Shown here: positions 44,993-55,217 of the stretch, in pieces | How the letters are laid out: each line of letters starts with the position of its first letter | How positions within the stretch are numbered: the stretch's first letter is position 1 | From: Micropterix aruncella | Lineage: Eukaryota > Arthropoda > Insecta > Lepidoptera > Micropterigidae | NCBI GenBank assembly: GCA_944548615.1 | Contig: OX155979.1 | Span: forward strand, 14,103,597-14,167,596 | Length of the DNA stretch: 64,000 nt | Direction: 5' to 3' | The notes under the pieces: generated by a model | What the model was told of the DNA's origin: nothing | What the model saw: the letters and a program-made list of their open reading frames with translations, nothing else | Database searches by the model: none | Position numbers and translations under genes: made by a program

Positions 44993-45097
44993 CATTATAA
45001 ATAGGATAGAAAACGAATTTACTGCGTGAAATTTGTAGGACCCGACGTTTCGGTGACGTTGCAGCCGCCGTTGTCTAGGGTAGACTGAAGAGCTGTC
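44993..45097 (+). repeat. Penelope-like left inverted terminal repeat
   Basis: CATTATAAATAGGATAG ... AGACTGAAGAGCTGTC. It is nearly the perfect inverse of 46409-46513. A diverged relative is at 23990-24088. Confidence 0.85.
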
Positions 45098-45099
45098 GA

Positions 45100-46410
45100 T
45101 CTTTATTTACGAATTTGCCCATTTCGGAGTGTCTTACGGTGGTGAGAGATAAACTAAGGTCTGAGGACCTCCCTATTAGCTACGCCGACATGCTTCAACA
45201 TTGCCTGACATCCTGCTACTTTCTATGGAACGGCGATTATTACAAACAAATCGACGGAGTAGCAATGGGATGCCCCGTATCGCCGATAGTTAGTGGCCTA
45301 TATATGGAATATTTTGAGGAATTAGCCATAAAAACCTCCAAAATTAAACCCATTCTCTGGCTTCGCTACGTGGATGATACCTTCTGCATCCTGAAAGGCA
45401 TTCAAACGGTGAAAGAATTCCTGGGTCATCTAAACTCCATACACCCAAAAATCAGTTTCACCTATGAAGTAGAGAAGGACGGCTCCTTACCATTTTTGGA
45501 AGTCAAAGTGACGAGGAGAAGTGACAATACTCTCGGACATACGGTATATCGGAAGCCCACACATACGGACAGATATTTGCATGCAAGCTCACACCATCAT
45601 CCCTACCATCTACGTTCAGTGCAAACGTCGCTCGTGAATCGAGCACGCGATCTATGCGACACTGAGCATTTTCCGAAGGAGATGGAACATGTCAATGATG
45701 TCCTTAGGAAAAATGGATACGGAAAATATCACGAGACACGCACACGATCTAATACGGACGAAACTCAAAAACCGAGCAGATCAAGAGCATTCTTACCATA
45801 CGTCAAGGGCGTGACTGATCGAATAAGTAAGATGCTAAACGGATTCGATATAAAAACGATCTTCAAACCGACCCAAAATATAGCTCGATTTTTGAGGCCT
45901 GTAAAGGATGTAATACCACTGCAAACCCCGGGTGTGTATAAAGTCGAATGCAGCTGCGGTCTAGCCTACGTTGGACAAACGAAACGGCCCATAGCCACGC
46001 GACTGACAGAACACATCAAAGCTGTTAAAAACGTTCAGCGAGAAAAATCGGCGATCTGCGAACATATATTGGATAGCGGAAGTAACCACTGGATGCAGTT
46101 TCAAAATCCCATTGTTCTATCCAAGGAACAATTCTACTTTCCTCGCATGATCCGGGAAGCCATTGAAATAAGAAGAACTCCGAACTTCAATAGAGATGAC
46201 GGCTACAAACTCTCTTCTACGTGGAACCCTCTTCTTAAAATGTTCCCGCCGCCGAACGCCGAACGCAAAGACGTAAAACAGGATACAGTGAGTGTTGTGT
46301 GCAAGACGGATTTTAAAAATTCCCGCGCTCCGAGCCCGGCCCCCCACCACCGTTATAACCTACGCAGTGGCGGCAGCGGTTTGCGGCCTACCCGCAAAAC
46401 AACGGACTGA
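45100..46410 (+). pseudogene. Penelope-like RT and GIY-YIG endonuclease, 5' truncated
   Basis: The open frame enters at SLFTNLPISECL, which is RT motif A (normally DxxSLFTN), so the fingers region and first catalytic Asp are missing. It continues AMGCPVSPIVSGLYMEYFEE, then YVDD at 45367-45378 and FLEVKVTRR. A basic linker follows. The GIY-YIG nuclease starts GVYKVECSCGLAYVGQTKR at about 45925-45987, with a downstream RLTEH. The frame ends TGA 46408-46410, just at the terminal repeat. No stop or frameshift occurs in about 435 codons, suggesting a young insertion. Start codons in this region are irrelevant because of the truncation. Confidence 0.88.
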
Positions 46411-46513
46411 CAGCTCTTCAGTCTACCCTAGACAACGGCGGCTGCAACGTCACCGAAACGTCGGGTCCTACAAATTTCACGCGGTAAATTCGTTTTCTAT
46501 CCTATTTATAATG
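46409..46513 (-). repeat. Penelope-like right inverted terminal repeat
   Basis: GACAGCTCTTCAGTCTACCC ... CCTATTTATAATG, the inverse of the left repeat. Differences are few, which again points to a recent insertion. Confidence 0.85.
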
Positions 46514-46524
46514 GCTTATAGTAG

Positions 46525-46887
46525 GCCTATACATGATATGAGATAATATCCAAGTCCAAAAAGTTAATATATTAAAAGAAATGAAAAACACGACTGCTGT
46601 TACACAAAGTAAATGTTTTTATGAAATATTTGTGGTTTATGTATTTATCCATATAGATACATGTATATTTCTGAAACGTACTCAGTCAGACCTTCTATTT
46701 TGTACTAAACACGATATTTATTTATGTATTTATTTATTTTTAGGAAAACCAACAGCTAATTATAATTTAACAAAAAGACGGAGTAAGATAATAGAGCCAA
46801 TTAAAGGTTTTCACGTTTAAGTAACGTTGTAGAAACATATGTGATCTTTTAATTAAAGCTATCGATTAAAAATACATCAAAAAATAT
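46525..46887. other. Unassigned spacer
   Basis: AT-rich; no convincing gene or repeat. Confidence 0.4.
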
Positions 46888-47590
46888 TCAACAATTAATG
46901 CTAAAGAATTCACTGTTCAGCCGCTGCCTAGCTGAGTTAATACTCGTACAGTATAGATCAAAGTCAAAGCGTTTAATCAAGTCATTGAAGTTGTCACTTG
47001 TTCGCCACAGAAATGCATTTTGCCTATAGTTGGTACCAACATGAGGAACATTAAGAGCAGGGTTAAATCTATTGAGTTTGGAAGGAACACGGAGATTAAT
47101 TTTATTTAGTAAGTCGGGACAGTTAATGTTATTGGAGGTGATTTTTAGCAAAAAGGTTAAGTCCGCAGTTAGGGGAGGATATGAAATTTCTGGCATATAT
47201 TGAAATAGTCAGATGAGCTGTATGGGATTTTTAGACGGAAGCAGAGATATTTCATGAACTTCATTTAAATGCGCTCGACTCTATTTATATATTTATCATA
47301 ACAAGGGTTCCATACCTGAGATGCATATTCCAAGATGCTTCTGACAAAAGTGCAGTAAAGGATCTTAAAAGTTTTAGCACCTCATAACAAAACCTAAAGT
47401 TTGAACGCCACATAACAAAACCTAAAGCTTTGGAGGTTTTAGAAACAATAGATTGAACGTGATTATCGAACAGTAGATGAGAATCATGAATGACACCAAG
47501 ATCTTTAACCACGCGGCATCTGCAGGTATATTTATATAAACCTATTGATATTTGGACATTTGGACATTTAGACAACCACTGAATTAATAT
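46888..47590 (-). pseudogene. LINE reverse transcriptase C-terminal remnant
   Basis: On the minus strand 47575-47285 gives CRVVKDLGVIHDSHLLFDNHV and ALGFVMWRSNFRFC, the DLGV.xDxxLxFxxH motif that follows the RT palm in jockey-superclade LINEs. 47196-46888 gives NLRVPSKLNRFNPALNVPHVGTNY-like C-terminal sequence. Frameshifts separate the two, and a ~20-bp stretch (ATAACAAAACCTAAAG) is duplicated at 47383-47425. Confidence 0.75.
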
Positions 47591-47758
47591 TTAGACAGTT
47601 AAAATATTTGATGTGTAATGTGTTCAAAGTATGTTTCTATCTATGTATGTTTTCCGTTTCTTTATTTCGAAATAACATCTAAACGCTCAAACCGATTTAG
47701 AAGTTTGTAGTATTGTTTTGTTATAACATCCCGAGTCAGTAGTTGTCTAGTTGTCGTC

Positions 47759-48380
47759 ACCCTTCGGCTACGTAACGACGAAATTTGGTTGCACATCAGA
47801 AAACCGTTGACTACGTAACGACCAATATTGGCGGCTTGCTCCCGGAGCGCACAGTAATATTATTTTCTAATTCGAAAGCATCCTAAAATCCATACCAAAT
47901 ATCTCATTATTACCATAGATACATAGACGGCTGCTAGAATAATTTCGCGCGTCATTTCGCGGATATTTCTGTCAGTCATATTTTTTTTTTCGAGAATCAT
48001 CAAAAATTTTATTGGTTTTTATGAGCTAATATCTAAATATTTTTGTATGTAAATAATCAAAACGAAATATTACCTTTGATAGAAAATCTAATGAAGATCA
48101 CGATAGTATTTACAATTTCTAAATATGGTTCCGTGTTTTTCCGTAAGACAAGTACAAGTTAGAAATGACGAGTTTTTTTTTCACTTTTTCGATTTTCTCA
48201 TATTTATTCATAATTATCTAATTATATACGAAATTTCAATGCGATCACTGTACAGTTATTTTTTTATGATTCCTATAGTACCTCCCTAGTTATAGTAATT
48301 TTTGTCAAGCGTGACGATATTGCAAGAAATTCCAATAAATTGCCGCGGTCTGCCATGAAATTATGCCGCTACTCGAAGGG
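47759..48380 (+). mobile_element. TTAA-type element N, copy 2
   Basis: It starts ACCCTTCGGCTACGTAACG and ends ACTCGAAGGG followed by TTAA at 48381-48384. It matches 30119-30823 throughout. The left TTAA is not preserved here, but it is at copy 1, and the right one is preserved here, so both boundaries are supported. Confidence 0.65.
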
Positions 48381-48504
48381 TTAATATGTTCACTTTCTGA
48401 ATGACAGTCGTGTTTTATAGTATTTTTAATATATTTACTTCCTATTTATAACGCCAAATAACCTCGATAGACTTCGATTTTATATTTGTTGAATTAGTCA
48501 GAGT

Positions 48505-48670
48505 ATAATTTGATTGATTGTAATATTGGAGTCCTGCCCACCCTAGAACGGGCTAGTCCCAGTTGGGTGACAGAAACAAATAAGCAAAAGGTTAAGGTTT
48601 TGCCATTCGGTTCCTGTTATTTTTATAAGCTAATCAATGTTTCATAGTAATTAATTCTTAAATAAATAAA
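48505..48670 (+). repeat. LINE 3' end repeat L, copy 1
   Basis: It contains CACCCTAGAACGGGCTAGTC, CCAGTTGGGTGACAGAAAC and GTTAAGGTTTTGCCATTCGG, ending TTAATTCTTAAATAAATAAATAA. The same sequence is found reversed at 63470-63640. The AATAAATAA terminus suggests a LINE 3' end. Confidence 0.6.
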
Positions 48671-48817
48671 TAATTAAATAATGTATGCCCAGGATTTCTT
48701 TGTGCTTTTTCGTAACTTGTCCCCAACACGACTATCACGAATATTGTTCCGAAAAACAAACAGGTGTACACATTCTAACGTTGCCCACCGTTGAGTTTTG
48801 AATATTAACTAGTCAAA
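48671..48817 (+). promoter_or_regulatory. Upstream flank of the host exon
   Basis: Sequence unlike the surrounding repeats leads into the ATG, with CAAAATG as initiation context. CGAAAAACAAACAG at about 48752-48765 ends in a possible 3' splice acceptor AG after a moderately pyrimidine-rich stretch, so part of this may be 5' UTR exon. No TATA box or initiator stands out; I give this as flank only. Confidence 0.3.
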
Positions 48818-48992
48818 ATGCGTATGTGTGTGTGGATAGCAACGATGGTGTCGCGACTCGCTGCTGGGGCTTGGATTCTGCCGCTGATCCTCACCGGATG
48901 GTTGACCGGGGAGACCAGCGAGGCTCTCACCACCTTCGGAAAGACTAGCAACACCCAGAACCTTCCGCCGCCATCACCGACACCACCTCCAG
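48818..48992 (+). CDS. First coding exon of an unidentified secreted or membrane host gene
   Basis: The ATG in CAAAATG context opens 58 codons plus one base. Residues 1-4 and 13 give a short basic start, and residues about 14-30 (LAAGAWILPLILTGWLTG) form a hydrophobic core. Cleavage near TSEA/LTTFG is plausible. The exon ends in a proline-rich run (LPPPSPTPPP). Directly after CCTCCAG comes GTAAGT at 48993, a consensus insect splice donor, leaving phase 1. Base composition is clearly richer in GC than its surroundings and unlike families A or B. It occurs once in the window. I do not recognise the protein; later exons must lie beyond 64000 or were not detected. Alternative: a chance open frame, but signal peptide and donor together make that less likely. 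Confidence 0.6.
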
Positions 48993-49069
48993 GTAAGTTA
49001 CTTTAAAATAATTATATAAACTTATGATAACAATAATAGTATATTGCCATTATAAGTTGACATAAGAAG

Positions 49070-49679
49070 CAACTTGGGTTGTCGACTACAACGGGCGAGC
49101 CCGTCACCTCAGGAAGTTTTAACGATTAGTCGTTCTATCTCCCTGGAGTGAACGTAGAAGACTTGGGACGAAAACAGTCCACCATCTAGCTACGTCACAA
49201 GCCTGTAAGAGGCCAACGCCTAGCCAGGAATGTTATACTCCGGTCTCTCGATTGGTTCTGAGTTCGAGGTCGCTTGCGCGGTCCTCCCCCTTACGAAGTG
49301 GTGAAACGGTGTATACCGAATCTATCGCGGACCACAGCGTCCTTTGCCGGCTGTTCACCCAGGATCGGATGGCCGATGGTCGTTTCAAGAGCAGTCGCCG
49401 TAAGGTACGCAACCACCCCCGCTCTATAGGAAACAATACAGCTTCCAGACTCCCCCGACTGTTAGTCGGAGTGCACAATCGATTGGCTTGCGCCGCACGG
49501 TTCGCAGGCCGTCCAGGAGCGCCAGAGGTTTGATTCCCAGGGGAGGTCCTTCGCCGAACGTCCTACCTAGGTTCGCACCTCATGCGTGGAGGCCGCCGGA
49601 TAGGTGTTGACCCGTGAGTATGACCGACCCTGAACACATGGGTCTTCGTGGCCAACCCAGCATGGGCCCGTTAGCTCCC
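49070..49679 (+). mobile_element. Family B retroposon with a ~70-bp deletion
   Basis: From CAACTTGGGTTGTCGACTAC to GGGCCCGTTAGCTCCC. A deletion near 49225 removes the block between AGCCAGGAATGTTA and CTCCGGTCTCTCG. It lies only about 80 bp inside the intron that follows the host exon. No clear duplication. Confidence 0.8.
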
Positions 49680-50107
49680 AAAATGTGATCCCATTAAAGC
49701 AGAAATGCAATTCTTTATACATTATTATTATGTACGTTTATGTATTTTTGGTTTATAGATCAAGAGTAATTATATGTAATTATATGTAACAAATTATATG
49801 TAACAAATTGAGAGGCGGATTGAGACAGAATTGAGCTTGTAACAGAATTGAGGGGATTGAGAGGCGAAAGCTACTGTAGGCAGGGGAGGAGGGCTGTAAG
49901 TATGGAGCCGCATTGGATCCGCATAAGTGGTCGAAAAGTATTCCGTGGCCATTTATTTATTTTATTTTATTTTATTGGTCCACAAAAAATTACACCGTTA
50001 GCACTTAACATAGATTGTGTTGCTCCTAACTAGGCAGAGCCTGTTCTAAGGAGAACACCAATACAAATGATTATAAACTACATACTTCCAAAATTAAAAT
50101 AAAAAAA
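49680..50107. other. Spacer with a reversed LINE 3' end
   Basis: TTATTTATTTTATTTTATTTTATTGG at 49952-49976 followed by TCCTAACTAGGCAGAGCCTG and TTCTAAGGAGAACACC looks like the reversed 3' end of a LINE with an (AAATA)n tail. No coding part. Confidence 0.45.
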
Positions 50108-50988
50108 TACGTGTGGCACTCGGGGACTGCCGCGGTAAAGCTATAGCATAGCATTTTTAACAACTTATGCAATTATATTTATTTATTTATTTTATTTTTT
50201 CTGATATCAGATAACTGCGCTCAGATATTTGCGGCTGCGAAAGCAAATGATTCGGAATAATTTAAACGTCTTCCGATAGAGCGCCGCGCACGAATTTTTT
50301 ATTCGATATACCCAAAAAATCGGATTATTCGAAAAAAATCGTAGATAAAAAGATAGATAATTAAATTATCTTTAAAATGGTGCAGGTTTCATAATAATAC
50401 GCCAGATAGTATTTGCGTAGTAGTCGTTTTTGTGTTCGGTTAGACCTAATTTCACAAATTAATTACACTATGTAATATAAAGAAAATGTAAAATATTCAA
50501 AGCTAAGAATATTAGGAAAATGTTCTTGTTTAACCCCTCTCCTCGCGGAGTAAAAATTCAGCCGTCCCATTCGCGCGCGACCTTTTCGCGCGCAAAATCG
50601 ACGACCTTGATAAAAACGACCATAACTTGTAAACCACTATACGGATCATAAAAAAAAGAACTGTAAAATGATCGCATTGAAATTTGACATATAAAACATT
50701 ATAACCTTATCTCGTAAATCAATTAAGATAATAATTGCCTTTTCGCAAACGGCCCCCATCGTGTCGTCATCACTGGACCAAGTGGACGTCTCTCATTTCA
50801 GTGTATTAAAACTTGCATCCCCAAAAGGACGCCTTTCATTTGAAGGGTTAACATATATTTTTTTCGAATCGTAAGCAGCACTCGTTTAGACGTAATTATC
50901 AGTTTAAAATCATTAATTTTCGTTAAGAAATTTCTTCATTCGGTCGCCGCGCTGGCCTAGGCCCGCGATAAAAGCTATGCAATAGCTT
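50108..50988 (-). mobile_element. Family A (HINE-like), copy A12, carrying a TTAA MITE
   Basis: A full A copy in reverse, interrupted after TTCTTGTTTAA by 314 bp. Its own continuation TTAACATATATTTTTTTCG resumes at 50848. One arm of the central palindrome is deleted. Confidence 0.85.
50534..50847. mobile_element. TTAA MITE nested in family A (314 bp)
   Basis: It starts CCCCTCTCCTCGCGG and ends CATTTGAAGGG, flanked by TTAA at 50530-50533 and 50848-50851. Other family A copies read TTGTTTAACATATAT at this place, so the empty site is known exactly. The termini resemble those of the 35758 MITE. Confidence 0.85.
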
Positions 50989-51095
50989 AAAATTTGAATC
51001 AAATCAAGTTAAAGTGAAATTCTCACTACACCAAATAATATTAGAACTATAAACAAGTAATATATTAGAACTAAATAATAATGTATAATAAAAAA

Positions 51096-51688
51096 TACGT
51101 GTGGCACTCGGGGACTGCCGCGGTAAAGCTATTTCATAGCATTTTTAACATATTATACAATTATAATTATTTATTCATTTTATTTTTTCTGATATCAAAT
51201 AACTGCGCTCTGTCGGAAAATTTTGAAAATATTCCGAATCATTTGCGGCTGCGAAAACAAATGATTCGGAATAATAATTTAAACGTCTTCCGATGGAGCG
51301 CCGCTCACGAATTTTTTATTCGATAACGCAAAAAAACCGGATTATTCGAAAAAAATCGTAGATAAAAAGATAGATAATTAAATTATCTTTAAAATGGTGC
51401 AGGTTTCATAATAATACGCCAGATAGTATTTGTTAAGTAGTCGTTTTTGTGTTCGGTTAGACCTTGTTTCACAAATTAATTACACTATGTAATATAAACA
51501 AGATCTAAAATATTGAAAGCTAAGAATATTAGGAAAATGTTTTTGTTTAACAGATATTTTTTTTGAATCGTAAGCAGTACTCGTTTAGACGTAATTATCA
51601 GTTTAAAATCATTAATTTTCGTTAAGAAATTTCTTCATTCGGTCGCCGCGCTGGCCTAGGGCCCGCGATAAAAGCTATGCAATAGCTT
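51096..51688 (-). mobile_element. Family A (HINE-like), copy A13
   Basis: Full length with an intact central palindrome. Many private substitutions (GATATCAAAT, TGTTAAGTAGTCG) suggest an older copy. Confidence 0.85.
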
Positions 51689-52265
51689 AATAATAATAAT
51701 ATATAATAGCAATAATATATAATCATTTATAATAATACCTAATAATATATAACAATTAGTAAAAATACTTATATAAAATATCTAACAATTATTTTGAGGC
51801 TATCGGCGGAATCACATCGTCCAATCAGTCAGGTCGACTTCAGCTGTTAAAATTTTGGAAAAATTCCGACCCAGAACCCCAGAGTGTTGTGTATTGTCCT
51901 CGGTGACTAGGAAGGAGATTATAAAAGTAGCCCAATCACTTAAGCCCAAGTTGTTATAGTGTAGTAACCATTACCACAGCCTACGTAACTAACGGACGAA
52001 GAAATACTAATCAAACCCGAAGGCTGTTTATCGTATTTCTAATTTCTTCGAAGCAAGTATTCATCTTCAAGATGAATTAAAAATATTCAAACATTGGAAG
52101 TTTAGGTTATATGATCGAAGTGCTCTATAAAAATACATATTTTGACCATAGTTGGTATTGACTCTCGGTAGATAAAATAAACCCCGAGCCCTTGTCTTAT
52201 TATTTGGGATTCGGTAGGAGATTCTCCCAACAGAATAGGGACTGTCTATTTTATTATTAATCTAA
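51689..52265. other. Unassigned AT-rich spacer
   Basis: Starts with an ATAATA-rich stretch. TTCGAAGCAAGTATTCATC and TTCAAGATGAATT near 52045-52080 are partly complementary. No gene. Confidence 0.4.
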
Positions 52266-52484
52266 CTAGCTGCGCCCAGCGGTTTCACCCGCGTGGTGAT
52301 GGAAAATTGTGATAATGATGATAGAAAACCATACATCTTTATAAATTATAGCCTATCTGTTATTCTGATCTGTAAGCTATATTATTGTAAAGTTTCATCA
52401 AAATCCATTCAGCAGTTTTTGCGGAAAAGAGTAACAAACATCCATACATACATACACACTTTCGCGTTGATAATATTAGTAGGA
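52266..52484 (-). mobile_element. Short non-autonomous Helitron (219 bp)
   Basis: On the minus strand it starts TCCTACTAATATTATCAACG and ends GGCGCAGCTAG, with A before and T after. The end carries a hairpin-capable CGGGTGAAACCGC. This is the common lepidopteran short Helitron type, with ACTCTTTxCGCAAAAACTGCTGAATGGAT inside. Confidence 0.75.
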
Positions 52485-52599
52485 TTAGTAGTAAGTATAG
52501 TAGGAGAAAATTTTCAAAATCAGACGCTTGAATTTAAATTTCGAATATCAATTTCGTAGATTTTTTTCCTACTTACTTGACAGTTATCGTTATATTTTA

Positions 52600-52764
52600 G
52601 ATAATTCACACTATATATTTATAAATTATAGCCTATGTGTTATTCTGATGGGTAAGCTATATTATTGTGAAGTTTCATCAAAATTCATTCAGTAGTTTTT
52701 GCGTGAAAGAGTAACAAACATCCATACATTCTTACAAACTTTCGCGTTTATAATATTAGTAGGA
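52600..52764 (-). mobile_element. Short Helitron, partial second copy
   Basis: The minus strand starts TCCTACTAATATTATAAACG and matches 52266-52484 as far as the GGCTATAATTTATAAATATA block. The CTAG end is missing. Confidence 0.7.
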
Positions 52765-52767
52765 TAT

Positions 52768-52922
52768 TGTACAGAAAACGTAATATCATATTGGAGTCGC
52801 CTATCCTCGAGTGAGTCCATGTTATGACGGTTAAGTCTCTTTGAGTAACTTTCGGGGGTTTGAAACGATTTGAAATCAAGATGTCTCATGAAGTACTTCT
52901 GTAGTCTCTCAACTCTATTATT
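52768..52922 (-). pseudogene. LINE RT C-terminal remnant
   Basis: The minus frame reads NRVERLQKYFMRHLDFKSF, then LNRHNMDSLEDRRLQYDITF, the typical 'xRVERxQ..F...L...SLExRR' segment after the LINE palm. About 50 codons; truncated at both ends. Confidence 0.65.
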
Positions 52923-53611
52923 TTACTCTTATTTTACTATGACTTGACCGTTACGCGTCATGTTACATGTTATATACGTACATGTTACACATGCGTTACG
53001 TACGCGTCACATTACATTACGTAATCCCCTTTGAACCACGCGTATTTCCGTGTAATACAGAGTTTTATCTTTTTCAGTGCAGACCCTAAAACGAAATGGG
53101 TCTTGCGCTGGGTCCATTAGCTCTCCACTAGATCCATTTTTTAGGTTAACTATTTTCGCTTTCTAATCGCCAAAAGCGATTAAATCGCGTGAGTTTTCGT
53201 AATAGCTCCTGCTACAGGCTTGTTTCGATTTCTGCCGACCATGTTTGATAAGAGCCAAGTTTTCCCCTCACCTTCAAGTATATGTGTCGACCCTCGCTCG
53301 CCCTTTTCGACGCATTCGACACGAAGGCCGGATCGGGGGAAACGAAGGCGTCGAAGCGACCTACCCGTGCCTTGATTTGACCTTGGTACTCTTCAGCTTG
53401 CGTGCTTCTCCAGCGTTATTAATCCCCAGATTATTGCGTGACCTATCAAAATGCCTCGAACGCGTTGGCTGCCCCGCGCGTCACGCGTCCAAATTTGAAA
53501 CGGCCAACACGCTATACATATTCCATAAAATATATCTACACGTATATTGCTACACAGCACGCATTTTTATACAGCCATAACTGGAATAATCTAGAAAATC
53601 GACGCACAACT
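52923..53611. other. Mixed spacer, GC-richer patch, no identified gene
   Basis: 53240-53500 is unusually GC-rich (CGACCCTCGCTCGCCCTTTT, CGACACGAAGGCCGGATCG) with an open frame of 111 codons from 53245, but no motif, splice context or repetition supports a gene. A short tandem of CGTTACGTACGCGTCACATT-like motifs lies at 52950-53025. Confidence 0.35.
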
Positions 53612-53754
53612 GGACTTGTCAACTACAAGGGGCAAACCCGTCACGGCGAGAAACGGCTTTGTTTCCTATGGAGATTACTTCGGTTTCTCGACTGGTTACG
53701 AGTTCGAGGTCGCTTGCGCGGTCCTCTCCCTTACGAAGCGCTGAAACGGTTTTT
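53612..53754 (+). mobile_element. Family B fragment, interrupted by family A
   Basis: It has the same leader as the 56390 copy (GACGCACAACTGGACTTGTC, GGGGCAAACCCGTCACGGCG), then TACGAGTTCGAGGTCGCTTG to GCTGAAACGG, where family A copy A14 begins. Nothing of B follows A14. Confidence 0.7.
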
Positions 53755-54341
53755 AAGCTATTGCATAGCTTTTATCGCGGGCCTAGGCCAGCGCGGCGAC
53801 CGAATGAAGAAATTTCTTAACGGAAATTAATGATTTTAAACTGATAATTACGTCTAAACGAGTACTGCTTACGATTCGAAAAAAATACATGTTAAACAAG
53901 AACATTTTCCTAATATTCTTAGCTTTAAATATTTTAGATTTTGTTTATATTACATAGTGTAATTCATTTGTGAAATTAGGTCTAACCGAACACAAAAACG
54001 ACTACTACGCAAATACTATCTGGCGTATTATTATGAAACCTGCACTATTTTAAAGATAATTTAATTATCTATCTTTTTATCTACGATTTTTTCGAATAAT
54101 CCGTTTTTTTGCTTTATCGAATAAAAAATTCGTGCGCGGCGCTCTATCGGAAGACGTTTAAATTATTCCGAATCATTTTCTACCGCAGCCGCAAATGATT
54201 CGGAATAATTTCAACGTTTTCCGATAGAGCGCAGTTATCTGATATCAGAAAAAATAAAATAAATAAATAATTATAATTGCATAAGTTGTTAAAAATGCTA
54301 TGCAATAGCTTTACCGCGGCAGTCCCCGAGTGCCACACGTA
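53755..54341 (+). mobile_element. Family A (HINE-like), copy A14
   Basis: Full length, with intact termini and palindrome. It is preceded by GGTTTT and followed by a T-rich tract. Confidence 0.85.
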
Positions 54342-54512
54342 TTTTTTATTTTTTTTTATTTTATAATGAAGTAGGTACATCAAATCAGCTTACCGCACAA
54401 GGCTCTCTGATGAACATCTACAGTCTCTTTTAATAATCAGTACTTCAAAATTCAACCCCAGTATTAAATATATGATTGATCGACAACTGCATGTGTCACA
54501 TTAATAAACATT

Positions 54513-55217
54513 TATTTTTTCGACGTGACAACGTCGTATAATTCGATGGAGCGGCTGCACGCACGAAAAAAACATGACTCATGCGGCGTTACCTCGCTCT
54601 GAGGCGTTCCATTTATTATATTTATTATTCAATATAAATGCTGCCATCTACCGCTTGCGAAAGAATTATTTACTAACCTCAGTCTAAAATAGTGCGAATG
54701 AAAATCACTAGATTGATTTAAATTCTTGACATAATTTTATATGTATTCTTGATATACGGAATGTTATTTTTACTGAACGGACAATTTTCTTGTGGGTACA
54801 ACAAAGTGCAACGAAGTAAGCAACTTTTATTTAAAAAAGAATAAAAAAGTATGAAAAGCTATCATTACGATGCGCTATCTAGCGGTTGGTAAAATGTCGC
54901 TGATATTGTTTATTTACGACGTATTACCTACCGCTAGATGGCGCAGCGTGCTCAAACGCTTCTCAAACCGTTATTTAACAGTTTGAGATTTCAAACTTTC
55001 AAATTAAAAAAAAAAACAATAAATATTAAACAATAAACAATTATACTGCTATACAATAATACATTTAAATGTTGTAGTCAAATCGGTGAGTATAAAAGCA
55101 TATATTTTTGGGTGTTATGATACTGCTTCAAATGCAACCATTCCATCAGTATTTTCTTATGACGTTGTCACGTTCAACTATCGTCAGTAAACCGACTTTA
55201 CAAACAACCGATTTTTT
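54513..55217 (+). repeat. Repeat T, copy 2
   Basis: Starts TTTATTTTTTCGACGTGACAACGTC and ends TTATGACGTTGTCACGTTC, GTAAACCGAC, ACAACCGATTTTTTT, matching 24262-24682 at both ends. It is about 285 bp longer in the middle, which holds GCGCTATCTAGCGG/CCGCTAGATGGCGC as a hairpin-capable pair (54880-54945). Confidence 0.6.

Larger units (their letters stand above)
44962..46511 (+). mobile_element. Penelope-like retroelement, 5' truncated, with inverted terminal repeats
   Basis: It contains an open reverse transcriptase plus GIY-YIG endonuclease frame bracketed by inverted 105-bp repeats (44993-45097 and 46409-46513). The whole is flanked by TGGCTTATAGTAG at 44949-44961 and 46512-46524, a 13-bp target-site duplication. 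About 31 bp lie outside the left repeat (44962-44992), like the short tail seen in Penelope-like elements. RT, GIY-YIG and terminal repeats in this arrangement are diagnostic for the group. The coding part begins inside the RT domain, so the copy is dead on arrival rather than decayed. Confidence 0.88.

Noticed and set aside
53245..53580. 111-codon open frame in a GC-rich patch
   Set aside because: No recognised domain, no splice-site or start context, and it overlaps other equally long frames.
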